From NCBI GenBank assembly GCA_028225715.1, contig JAOIXS010000001.1, positions 62,001-126,000 of the forward strand: a stretch of 64,000 bases of DNA, given 5' to 3'. Shown here in pieces: positions 56,903 to 64,000 of this stretch; within the stretch, counting starts at the first letter, position 1; every line of letters starts with the position of its first letter. The notes beneath the pieces were generated by a model, which did no database searches, was not told the DNA's origin, and saw only the letters and a list, made by a program, of their open reading frames with translations. This stretch comes from Candidatus Pelagibacter sp. (GTDB taxonomy: Bacteria; Pseudomonadota; Alphaproteobacteria; Pelagibacterales; Pelagibacteraceae). Made by a program: the position numbers and the translations under genes.

Positions 56903-57240
56903 ATTTTTGCTCCATAGAAGTATTGAATTTTTGTTCCTCGAATATTAGTTCGAATAATTAATTTTTTATTTGAAAGACTATTAAATTTTGCTTTTAATTC
57001 TTGTTTGAAATCCCAGCATGATCTTCTACTTTTAAAACTTCTAAAATGTATTTTAACTGATGCTTTTTTAGCCTCAGCAGAACAGCTGGAGAAAGACACT
57101 TGGTTTTTGGAGAAAGGGATATGAAGTGAACCAAGTGTACGAGGCGTTACCGCTACTCGACAGCTGCTTTTGCCAAAGCTATAAAAGTTATTTGAACGTA
57201 ACCTCCTTTGTTTATATTTATTGTTAAAGTTAAATTGCAT
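56899..57240 (-). CDS. Basic protein of unknown function (113 aa)
   Basis: A strongly basic protein rich in Arg, Lys, Ser and Phe (for example KQRRLRSNNFYSFGKSSCR and HFRSFKSRRSCWDF) with four cysteines. The charge suggests nucleic-acid binding. It lies between the sigma factor (15-nt gap) and nurA (4-nt overlap), so it is probably part of the same system. No family was recognised. Confidence 0.6.
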   Translation of the reverse strand: MQFNFNNKYKQRRLRSNNFYSFGKSSCRVAVTPRTLGSLHIPFSKNQVSFSSCSAEAKKASVKIHFRSFKSRRSCWDFKQELKAKFNSLSNKKLIIRTNIRGTKIQYFYGAKI

Positions 57241-57255
57241 AATAGATAGATAGAG

Positions 57256-58134
57256 TTAAATTAAATTTTTTTCAGGATTTAATTTCTTAGTTGATGAAAT
57301 TAAAATCTGTCTTATTGTTTCTTTATTTGATTTAAATTTTTCTGCTAGTTTTTCTAAACCATGACCTGCCATGTATTGATTGTAAACACCAAGTTCTTTT
57401 TCTGATAATAAAATATTTTTATCTATATTATTATTAATTTGATCTTGTTCTTTAATTGATTCTGTAATTGATTGATTAAAGAAATAATTATCTAAATCTT
57501 TTTCTGAATTAGAAATATTTACAGAATTAATATATTTTTTTATATGTTTTTCATTTACTTCTAATTTTTTTGCAACCTTAGAAATGTCTTCTCTATTAAG
57601 TTCACAACATAATTTATTAAGGTTTAACTTATTAATTGTTTTAGAAATATTGTAGAATACTTTTTCATCCTGTTTTGTTGTACAGAATTTAATACTTGAG
57701 GAATTTTTTAAACAGTAATCATTTAAGGTGCTTTTAATCCACCATTTAGCATAGCTAGAAAATCTAAGTTTTACACCATTCTCATGTTGTGTTCCCCATT
57801 TTTCTAATTTGAAGTTTTTAATAGCCGTAAGAACACCAATATTGGCTTCTGATAATAAATCTTCAAAATTAATTTTTTGACCAATAGATTTAAATTTTAA
57901 TTTTGCTTGTACAAAACTATATTTGAAAAAAAATCTACTTAACTTATCTACTGCTTTATTTGATACTTTTGAATTGTCTGATTTAGTGTCTTTTAGAAGC
58001 GAATATTCTTGTTCTTCAGTTAAAATATCTTTTGTGAATAATTTAAGTGATTGCATTTTTTCAATACAATCAACTATTTCACTGTTGATTTTTGAGTGTT
58101 TTAGAACACTTTTTGAGGTTGTTTTGTTGCCCAT
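57256..58134 (-). CDS. Divergent RpoH-like sigma-70 family factor
   Basis: A 292-aa sigma factor. Region 2.2 is NFEDLLSEANIGVLTAIKNF (89-108), regions 2.3-2.4 are RFSSYAKWWIKSTLNDY through SSIKF (124-150), a degenerate RpoH box is QDEKVFYNISKTINKL (155-170), and region 4.2 is the helix-turn-helix at about 256-285. The RYAxYAxWWI core favours the RpoH group. SAR11 is known for very few sigma factors, and this copy is degenerate compared with standard RpoH. It is the first gene of the operon with nurA-herA. Confidence 0.82.
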   Translation of the reverse strand: MGNKTTSKSVLKHSKINSEIVDCIEKMQSLKLFTKDILTEEQEYSLLKDTKSDNSKVSNKAVDKLSRFFFKYSFVQAKLKFKSIGQKINFEDLLSEANIGVLTAIKNFKLEKWGTQHENGVKLRFSSYAKWWIKSTLNDYCLKNSSSIKFCTTKQDEKVFYNISKTINKLNLNKLCCELNREDISKVAKKLEVNEKHIKKYINSVNISNSEKDLDNYFFNQSITESIKEQDQINNNIDKNILLSEKELGVYNQYMAGHGLEKLAEKFKSNKETIRQILISSTKKLNPEKNLI

Positions 58135-58177
58135 ATCATAAAAGGGGGCACTCTTTTCTTAATTCCTCAAAGCGTCG

Positions 58178-58214
58178 TTAATTAATATATAGGTATTAAT
58201 TAAAAATATTTCAA
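58178..58214 (-). promoter_or_regulatory. Promoter with overlapping palindrome ahead of the sigma-factor operon
   Basis: On the minus strand a -35-like TTGAAA (58214-58209) and -10-like TATATA (58191-58186) are 17 nt apart. A perfect 10-bp inverted repeat, TTAATTAATA (58178-58187) and TATTAATTAA (58194-58203), surrounds the -10. It could be a repressor or sigma-autoregulation site. All bases in the arms are A or T, which raises the odds of chance. Confidence 0.4.
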
Positions 58215-58293
58215 TATTATTTAAATATAATATTCAATTTTTAGTTGATTTATCATATTTATAATAATCTTATACTATAAAAATATGGCAAAA

Positions 58294-59355
58294 TTATTGT
58301 GATTTAGGTCTTTTTTCTAAAATATATCCAATTTTATTCCATTCAATGTAGCTAGTCTTGTTGATCCAATGAAAGGATGTATCTTTATAAAATATATCAC
58401 CAGTTCTTTTATCTTTATCATGCATTTCAAAGGGCATAAATCCAGTATCAAAACCTCCATATTCACTATAAATCCTTCTTCCATGGCCTTCTCCTACAAA
58501 TCGTTCATTTCCAGCATCCCATTTAATTATTTTTAGTTCAAAATTAAAATCTTCAGTAAGATTATTTAAATATTCATATAATTCATCGACCTTTTTACCT
58601 TTATCTAATTTAAAACTATCTACATCAAAATGTTTAAGGCCAGTTATGATTTCTACATTCATTTTTTTTTTTGTGAATTTTTCTGTACTTTTTAAGCAAT
58701 CAAATAAAAAATTAAATCCTTCTGCATATTTTTCTCTATTTAATTCTTGAATATGAGGTTTTGAGTTAAATGCACCGTCAAAAAATTCTCTTGCAACAAT
58801 TGTAATTTTATCAGAACACCAAAAAGTATTAAATAAAACATCTTTGTATTCATTGAAATTTAATATTTTTTTATCATTAGTAGAATTGTTATTCAATTTA
58901 GTATTATTAGAAACAGTATATTTGTGTGAATAATTCTCAAGATAATCAAAAAATTTACCAGTATCCTCTATTGCATATGTTTCAATATTAGAATCAATTT
59001 TTTTATCTGATATTATTATTTTAACTGGGTAGTCTTTTTCTTTAAGTTTATTAACAAACTTTATAATATCGTTTTCAAAATATTCTTCAGTTATAAAATC
59101 AAAATCATTAGTTCCTTTTGCTAATTCTGTTACAAAAGCTTGAGCATCTGATAAATCTTCTTTTTCAATTTTTTCAAAGTTATAAGCAAGTTGATGCAAT
59201 ATATTTGTTATAATTTCCTGTTGTTTATCTTGCAGTATAATAATATTTGACTTTTTATGCATTATCATAAATAGATTTGCTATACGGATAGCACTATCTT
59301 GATTTGACAATTCTTTACAAATATATTCTGAATCTAAAATTATATTAATATTCAT
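58294..59355 (-). CDS. Unknown 353-aa protein, partner of the DUF3696-type ATPase
   Basis: Residues 1-60 (NIILDSEYICKELSN...) recall the opening of a PIN-like or small alpha/beta domain. The middle is Asn/Lys-rich. The C-terminal part has GHGRRIYSEYGGFDTGF (290-306), resembling the H-x-R...[ST]-x-x-G-G arrangement of MIT_C/PLD-like domains. Its ATG overlaps the ATPase stop as TAATG, so the two are co-translated. It is a plausible effector of the pair, but no function can be assigned. Confidence 0.7.
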   Translation of the reverse strand: MNINIILDSEYICKELSNQDSAIRIANLFMIMHKKSNIIILQDKQQEIITNILHQLAYNFEKIEKEDLSDAQAFVTELAKGTNDFDFITEEYFENDIIKFVNKLKEKDYPVKIIISDKKIDSNIETYAIEDTGKFFDYLENYSHKYTVSNNTKLNNNSTNDKKILNFNEYKDVLFNTFWCSDKITIVAREFFDGAFNSKPHIQELNREKYAEGFNFLFDCLKSTEKFTKKKMNVEIITGLKHFDVDSFKLDKGKKVDELYEYLNNLTEDFNFELKIIKWDAGNERFVGEGHGRRIYSEYGGFDTGFMPFEMHDKDKRTGDIFYKDTSFHWINKTSYIEWNKIGYILEKRPKSQ

Positions 59356-61433
59356 TATAGTTCATTTAATCTTTCATTAAAAAAGCCATGACGCCACTTA
59401 TTAATAAATTTACCGTTTTGATTTAATTTCATATGGTCTATTTGTGAACCTTTGCCATCATCATCTAGATAAACATAATTTATAGAAACAAAATCAGGAT
59501 TAATTTTTTTCTCTCTTATTAGCTTTTGAATTCTTAAAATGAAATGTTCACTATGAGTTTCTACAATTGTATAGTTTCCATTTTCTTTAACAATTTCTGC
59601 TATAAGCTCAATGAGATTTCCTTGTATTTTGGGGTGTATTTTATTTTCTGGTTCTTCAATAATAATTGTATCATTTTCACTTGTAGTTAGTTCATTTAGT
59701 AAAGATAGAACTGACTGCAGGCCATTTCCTGATTGCTCTAATGGAATATCCATTTGAGAATTTGTTATATTTTTATTAGAAAAACTTATTTTTATATCCC
59801 CATCTTTATCTGATTGAGTTTCTATATTGAATGGCAAATTTATTTTTTCTAAAAGCTGTATTATTCGGTTCTTGTGTTTTGGATCTTCATGCAAAGCACC
59901 ACTTATGTATCTTGGGTGAAACCTCATCCCCATTCCTGTACCCAATCTATAATTTGATATATTATTTTCTCTAAAACTCCTTAGTTCATTAGGAAATTTA
60001 TATAAGTTGGTAAATTGATCGTCGTAAGAGTATTTGTTAAATACAGAGTATATATTTAAAAATTCCTTTCCTTCTTTGCTAAGTTTTTCCACATCTGTCT
60101 CAACATAAGCATCTACAAATTTTGTAGTTAATGAATCAAATATAGATCGATATATATCTCCTCCATACATGGTTCTAGTAGGGATAAAAGAATTTCCTCT
60201 TAAAATATGTGTTCTAAGATCTTCAGACATAATTTTACTAAAATCTTCAAGAGAGGCTGTCATAGCTTCTAATATCTTATCAAATGTATTATGTATTTGT
60301 GGAATACGATTTATATTTATTCCCTTAGATGAATAATAACCTTCAGTCCAATTTAACTCTTCTATAAAGTATTCTTTATAAATTTCTGGTTCTTTTTTAT
60401 TTTTATTTGAAGGATTATTTTTTATTAATTTTTTAATGTGTTGTAAAAAATTATAGTGCTCTTCCCAAAAAAACTTATCTTCAGATATTTTTTCAGGAAT
60501 GAATAAATATTTAATAGGCTCTTCACTGTTAATTTTAAGCTCATAAGGTCCACTTGGACCTATAAAATCAAACTTATGAATTTCTTTATCATCTCCTTCA
60601 ATTCCAACTTGGAATTTAAAATCCTTATAAAATTTTTTTAATATATCTATAATTTCTATTTCTGCTTTTTTTCTTTGTTTTGCTTGAATCTCTCTAGTAC
60701 CTCTTCCTGTCATTCTTGCTTTAATTGGTGAATATTCTAAGGGAAAAATTTTATAAACTGCAAAACATTTATCATCTTTAAAGACAGTCAATTTTTCTAA
60801 AACAATACTCGGGTCGCTTTTTCTTGATGCTAATTCTTTTTTGATTGTCTTCATCTCATCTTCTGCTTTTTTCATTTCTTCTGTATATTTTTTTATTAAA
60901 TCTATATTTTTAAGTAGTTGCTCTTCTTCATCAGTTATTTTGCTTTTATCTTTCGAATGTATTTTTTTTGCCATTTCATTTAATTTACTAAAATCACGAT
61001 TACTTTGTGTTTTTTCTGTAAAATTTTCATTAATAAAATTAAAAACAAATTTGATACCTTTTGTATCGTCTGGTTCGTCTTTAGCTTTTGATGATTTGGA
61101 GTCTCTTAAAAAAATAGGAGTATAACTATCACTTTCTTCAGCTTGTTTAGTTTCAAAATATTCTTTTAAACTACTAAATTTAAAACTAAAAGTTGACTCT
61201 AGGTCTGGATTAAAAGAAATTGTTTTACTATTTGCAAAACCATATGATCTATCAAAGTTAATAAAGTTATATCCACTCCCCCTCACTAAACTATGTTTTA
61301 ATGTTGTTAAAAACTTCCATAATGTGCTTTTTCCTGAACTATTTGCGCCATAAATTAGTGTAATTGGAGCAATTTTTAAAGTTGCCTCTTTATTAAATGA
61401 CTTAATGTTTTGGAGAGAAAGATTGGTAAGCAT
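59355..61433 (-). CDS. AAA ATPase of the ABC/SMC-like AAA15 type with DUF3696-like C-terminus
   Basis: A 692-aa ATPase with Walker A GANSSGKST (29-37), a coiled-coil insertion at about 150-215 (EEMKKAEDEMKTIKKEL), the signature EQSGNGLQS, Walker B DTIIIEEPENKIHP, and switch His in VETHSEHFI. The ending KFINKWRHGFFNE matches the DUF3696 style. Such ATPases are common in two-gene defence modules with a nuclease or TOPRIM partner. It is divergent from rmuC across 93 nt. Confidence 0.82.
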   Translation of the reverse strand: MLTNLSLQNIKSFNKEATLKIAPITLIYGANSSGKSTLWKFLTTLKHSLVRGSGYNFINFDRSYGFANSKTISFNPDLESTFSFKFSSLKEYFETKQAEESDSYTPIFLRDSKSSKAKDEPDDTKGIKFVFNFINENFTEKTQSNRDFSKLNEMAKKIHSKDKSKITDEEEQLLKNIDLIKKYTEEMKKAEDEMKTIKKELASRKSDPSIVLEKLTVFKDDKCFAVYKIFPLEYSPIKARMTGRGTREIQAKQRKKAEIEIIDILKKFYKDFKFQVGIEGDDKEIHKFDFIGPSGPYELKINSEEPIKYLFIPEKISEDKFFWEEHYNFLQHIKKLIKNNPSNKNKKEPEIYKEYFIEELNWTEGYYSSKGININRIPQIHNTFDKILEAMTASLEDFSKIMSEDLRTHILRGNSFIPTRTMYGGDIYRSIFDSLTTKFVDAYVETDVEKLSKEGKEFLNIYSVFNKYSYDDQFTNLYKFPNELRSFRENNISNYRLGTGMGMRFHPRYISGALHEDPKHKNRIIQLLEKINLPFNIETQSDKDGDIKISFSNKNITNSQMDIPLEQSGNGLQSVLSLLNELTTSENDTIIIEEPENKIHPKIQGNLIELIAEIVKENGNYTIVETHSEHFILRIQKLIREKKINPDFVSINYVYLDDDGKGSQIDHMKLNQNGKFINKWRHGFFNERLNEL

Positions 61434-61526
61434 AAATTAAAGATACCGTCTTATTATGCATAATTCAACTTATAGTAATTTTTTTAAATAATTGAAAAAA
61501 AACTCAATTGTCTGTACCTATGAATT

Positions 61527-62597
61527 ATGGAATCAGTACTTATAGTTTTAAATATCATAACTTTAGCCCTAATTATTATTGGGGGCTTTTACTACTATCA
61601 AAGAGATTCAAAGAAAAAACTAGAGCAAGAAATCGAAAATCAATCTGGTGAACTTAATAAAAAAGATGAAATGAATGAACTAAAGTCGACTTTTCAGGAG
61701 TCTTTTAATGTTATGAGTAAAGAAATAGCACGAGATATGACAGGAGCTTTAACAAAAGTTGATGAAAAAGTAGGAAACTTCAATAGTCAGGTCGAATTAT
61801 TAAATAAAAGCCAAGAAGGTATAACAAAAATTTTAGCTGGAGTTAAAAAATATGGAACTCTTGCAGAGTTTTCATTAGATGCTCTAATCAAAGACTTATT
61901 ACCTGCCTCTCAATTCATGACTAACGTTAAGATGAAAGAGGATACAAGTGAAAATGTTGAATTTGCAATTAAGCTTCAAGGCGATGTTTTAGTACCAGTA
62001 GATTCTCACTTTCCAGTAGAAAAATTTAAAGCAATTACCGATGGTTATGACGCGGATGATAAAAGAGCTGTTGCAGATGCAAGAGCAAAATTAGCTACTG
62101 CATTTAAAGCTAAAGCTAAAAGTGTTAATGAAAAATATATTGTTCCACCAAAGACAACAGATTTTGCAATTGTTTATGCACCAACTGAAAGTTTATATAA
62201 AGAATTAACTGAATACCAAGATCCAACTACTAAAGAATTATTAACCCAAGAATTAATGAAAAAACATAAAGTTGTAATCTGTGGTCCAAATACTCTTTCT
62301 GCTTATTTGCAATCATTACACATGGGCTTTCAATCTTTAAAAGTTCAAAAGGGTGCAACTGAAATCTATGATCACTTAAAAACAATTAGCTCAAGATTTG
62401 GAAAACATTTTGATAATATAGTTTCTCTTAGAAAAAAATTAGAAGAAGCAATGATTGTTGTTGATAAGTTTGGAACAGATGCAAGATCGATTAGCAGAAG
62501 TCTAGAAAATATTAAAGATCCTGAACAAATTGATAAAGCTATTCAAACTGAAAATGTAGAAAAATTTGTTGACCATTCAAAACAAGCAAAAAATTAA
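61527..62597 (+). CDS. rmuC: DNA recombination protein RmuC
   Basis: A 356-aa RmuC. A membrane helix (about 4-24) and a coiled-coil region (28-110) precede the RmuC domain with its PD-(D/E)XK-like core (about 100-330), including KYGTLAEFSLDALIKDLLP, GDVLVPVDSHFPVE and the YAPTESLYKEL block. RmuC limits DNA rearrangements at inverted repeats in E. coli. It is the first of a plus-strand series of three nuclease-related genes. Confidence 0.92.
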   Translation: MESVLIVLNIITLALIIIGGFYYYQRDSKKKLEQEIENQSGELNKKDEMNELKSTFQESFNVMSKEIARDMTGALTKVDEKVGNFNSQVELLNKSQEGITKILAGVKKYGTLAEFSLDALIKDLLPASQFMTNVKMKEDTSENVEFAIKLQGDVLVPVDSHFPVEKFKAITDGYDADDKRAVADARAKLATAFKAKAKSVNEKYIVPPKTTDFAIVYAPTESLYKELTEYQDPTTKELLTQELMKKHKVVICGPNTLSAYLQSLHMGFQSLKVQKGATEIYDHLKTISSRFGKHFDNIVSLRKKLEEAMIVVDKFGTDARSISRSLENIKDPEQIDKAIQTENVEKFVDHSKQAKN

Positions 62598-62634
62598 TTT
62601 CTTTTTTCCTTTAATACCGCTTATAACAAACTAT

Positions 62635-63321
62635 ATGCAGTGGAATAATAAATTTACTTATCCAAAATCCATGAGATCAATGGTGAGTGGCTCAAGAATG
62701 TATGCAGTAAATCAAGAAAAGCTTCCATCAGTAACTTCCATATTACAAGCAACACAAAGTGAAGAAAAAAAAGCATCACTTGCAAATTGGAAAGCAAGAG
62801 TGGGTGCTGCTGAAGCTAATAGAATTAAAAATGACGCTTCAAGTAGAGGTACATCAATGCATTCTCATTTAGAAAAATATTTATTAGGTCAATTAAATTT
62901 AGAATTGTTAGAAGAAGAAAATAAGTCTAAAAAAATGGCAGATGAAATTATTGAACAAGGAATTAAAAATAAACTGTCTGAGATTTGGGGAACGGAAGCT
63001 ACATTGTACTATCCTGGAAAATATGCAGGAACGTGTGATGCTTGTGGAGTGTATGAAGGACAAGAAACTATCATTGATTTTAAACAGTCCAACAAACCGA
63101 AAAAAGAAGAGTGGATTGAGGACTATTATCTTCAATTAGGTGCTTATTCACTAGCTCATAACGTTGTTTATAACTCAAATATCACCCAAGGAATTGTCTT
63201 GTTATGTACGGTTGATAATTTATTCCAAGATTTTAGAATTCAAGGTGTTAAACTAGAAGAATATCAAAATAAATTTTTAGAAAAAGTCGAACAGTACTAT
63301 CACCAAAGGAATACCAACTAA
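62635..63321 (+). CDS. PD-(D/E)XK exonuclease, MGME1-like
   Basis: A 228-aa protein; the ATG at 62635 is preferred over an in-frame ATG at 62566, which lies inside rmuC and would add an unlike 23-residue extension. The nuclease core is visible as SEIWGTEATLYY, AGTCDACGVYE and TIIDFKQSNKPKKEEW, giving the E, D and D-x-K catalytic residues. This matches mitochondrial MGME1 and phage exonucleases. A later YYLQLGAYSLAHN helix is also shared. It is 1 nt before the exonuclease I-like gene. Confidence 0.85.
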   Translation: MQWNNKFTYPKSMRSMVSGSRMYAVNQEKLPSVTSILQATQSEEKKASLANWKARVGAAEANRIKNDASSRGTSMHSHLEKYLLGQLNLELLEEENKSKKMADEIIEQGIKNKLSEIWGTEATLYYPGKYAGTCDACGVYEGQETIIDFKQSNKPKKEEWIEDYYLQLGAYSLAHNVVYNSNITQGIVLLCTVDNLFQDFRIQGVKLEEYQNKFLEKVEQYYHQRNTN

Positions 63322-63322
63322 T

Positions 63323-64000
63323 ATGAATTTAGCAATATGGGACATCGAATCTAGTAGTGCCAATACTTCATGGGGAAGTATTATTGAAGTAGGTGGTATT
63401 TTAGTTGACCCAAATTTTAAAGAATTAGATCGTTTTAATTTTAGATGTAGATTGCCAGAAGGAGAGGTTCCTCAAGCAATGGCTTTAATAGTTAACAAAA
63501 CTAGTGTTGATTTATTAACTAAGGGAAATTTAAGTCACTACCAAATGTTATCTCAGTTAGAAGCTACATTTAAAAAATGGAGCCCAGCAATGTTCATGGG
63601 TTGGTCAAACATTGGCTTTGATGATGAAATGATAAGAAACGAATTTTTTAGAGGAATTAGATATCCTTATATTACTAATGCAACTCCTAATAAAAGACAT
63701 GATGGTTTAAACATTGCAAGAGGTGCCCATGCAGTTGATGAAAGTGTTGTAAAAACTGAAATAAATGCAAAAGGTAATGCAGTCATGAAACTAGAGTCAT
63801 TAGCTAGAATGAATGGCTTTGAATCTAGTGGAGCCCATAGTGCTTTATTTGATGCAGAACTAACTGTTAAAGTTTTAGGCTTAATTAAAAAAAATCAACC
63901 TCAAACTTGGGATACATTCTTAAGAACAGCAAACAAGAGTGATACTGAGACAATATTTAAAACTGAAAAAATGTTTACATTAGCTGAATATCATTTTGGT
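63323..64000 (+). CDS. sbcB: Exonuclease I-like DEDDh nuclease (3' end outside window)
   Basis: The first 226 residues of a 3'-5' single-strand exonuclease. Exo I is IWDIES (5-10) with the catalytic D7 and E9; Exo II is MGWSNIGFDDEMIRNEF, close to the GYNNVRFDDEVTRN of E. coli SbcB; Exo III is GAHSALFDAELT with catalytic His and Asp. No stop is present before base 64000. It begins 1 nt after the MGME1-like gene. Confidence 0.87.
   Translation, partial: MNLAIWDIESSSANTSWGSIIEVGGILVDPNFKELDRFNFRCRLPEGEVPQAMALIVNKTSVDLLTKGNLSHYQMLSQLEATFKKWSPAMFMGWSNIGFDDEMIRNEFFRGIRYPYITNATPNKRHDGLNIARGAHAVDESVVKTEINAKGNAVMKLESLARMNGFESSGAHSALFDAELTVKVLGLIKKNQPQTWDTFLRTANKSDTETIFKTEKMFTLAEYHFG

Noticed and set aside
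60841..61125. 94-codon plus-strand frame inside the AAA ATPase gene
   Set aside because: Ser/Phe-rich product typical of the antisense of a Lys/Glu-rich coiled coil; not a gene.
51217..61433. Prophage or integrated plasmid
   Set aside because: Small overlapping genes and a sigma factor are phage-like, but no integrase, terminase, capsid, tail or att repeats were seen, and no tRNA borders the region.

Overview
The window reads as a piece of a SAR11 (Candidatus Pelagibacter-type alphaproteobacterium) chromosome. The DNA is very AT-rich, intergenic gaps are mostly under 50 bases, many start and stop codons overlap (TAATG, ATGA), and the gene orders bolA/dnaJ-like/cobS/cobT, murA/DUF2948/hisD/infA and rpmH/rnpA/yidD/yidC are alphaproteobacterial. 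This assignment comes from recognition of protein families and synteny, not from a database search.

Region by region: 1-2.9 kb holds the end of aceE and aceF (pyruvate dehydrogenase). 2.9-12.3 kb holds an EamA exporter, uppP, the gltD-gltB glutamate synthase pair, an SDR-like protein and an alpha/beta hydrolase. 12.3-21.9 kb is one long plus-strand translation unit: a glycosyltransferase, thrS, infC, rpmI, rplT, pheS, pheT, lepA, then tRNA-Ser. 22-25.4 kb has gyrB and a RegB-type redox sensor kinase. 25.4-30.6 kb (minus) carries CobT/CobS-like VWA and AAA+ proteins, a J-domain protein, aroB and aroK, with bolA on the plus strand. 30.7-34.8 kb holds a small membrane protein, a large exported protein, def, fmt and truA. 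34.8-42.4 kb (minus) holds SET and histone-deacetylase-like proteins, dapE, dapD, argB and the rpmH-rnpA-yidD-yidC block. 42.5-47.8 kb holds a TVP38 protein, tRNA-Thr, two tiny charged proteins, dcd, murA, DUF2948, hisD, infA, tRNA-Phe and a cold-shock gene. 48-51.2 kb is a histidine block: tRNA-His, hisS, hisZ, hisG.

From 51.2 kb to the end the character changes. A minus-strand, tightly overlapping operon of about 7 kb (58.1 down to 51.2 kb) starts with a divergent RpoH-like sigma factor. It continues with a small basic protein, a NurA-family nuclease, a HerA-type DNA translocase and about ten small proteins of unknown function. Upstream lies a second, translationally coupled pair: a DUF3696-type AAA ATPase and an unknown 353-aa partner, which looks like a defence or DNA-surveillance module. 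The last 2.5 kb carries RmuC, an MGME1-like PD-(D/E)XK exonuclease and an exonuclease I-like DEDDh nuclease cut off by the window end. Five DNA-end-processing proteins within 10 kb of a streamlined genome, one pair under a sigma factor of its own operon, is the most unusual feature of the window.

The histidine genes also form a theme. hisD lies about 1 kb upstream. tRNA-His, which has no encoded G-1 and has A73, sits 5 nt ahead of hisS. hisS overlaps its catalytically inactive relative hisZ, which abuts the short-form hisG that needs it. Four tRNA genes (Ser-GGA, Thr-GGT, Phe-GAA, His-GTG) were found, all with encoded CCA. No rRNA, IS element, CRISPR array or clear integrase was seen.
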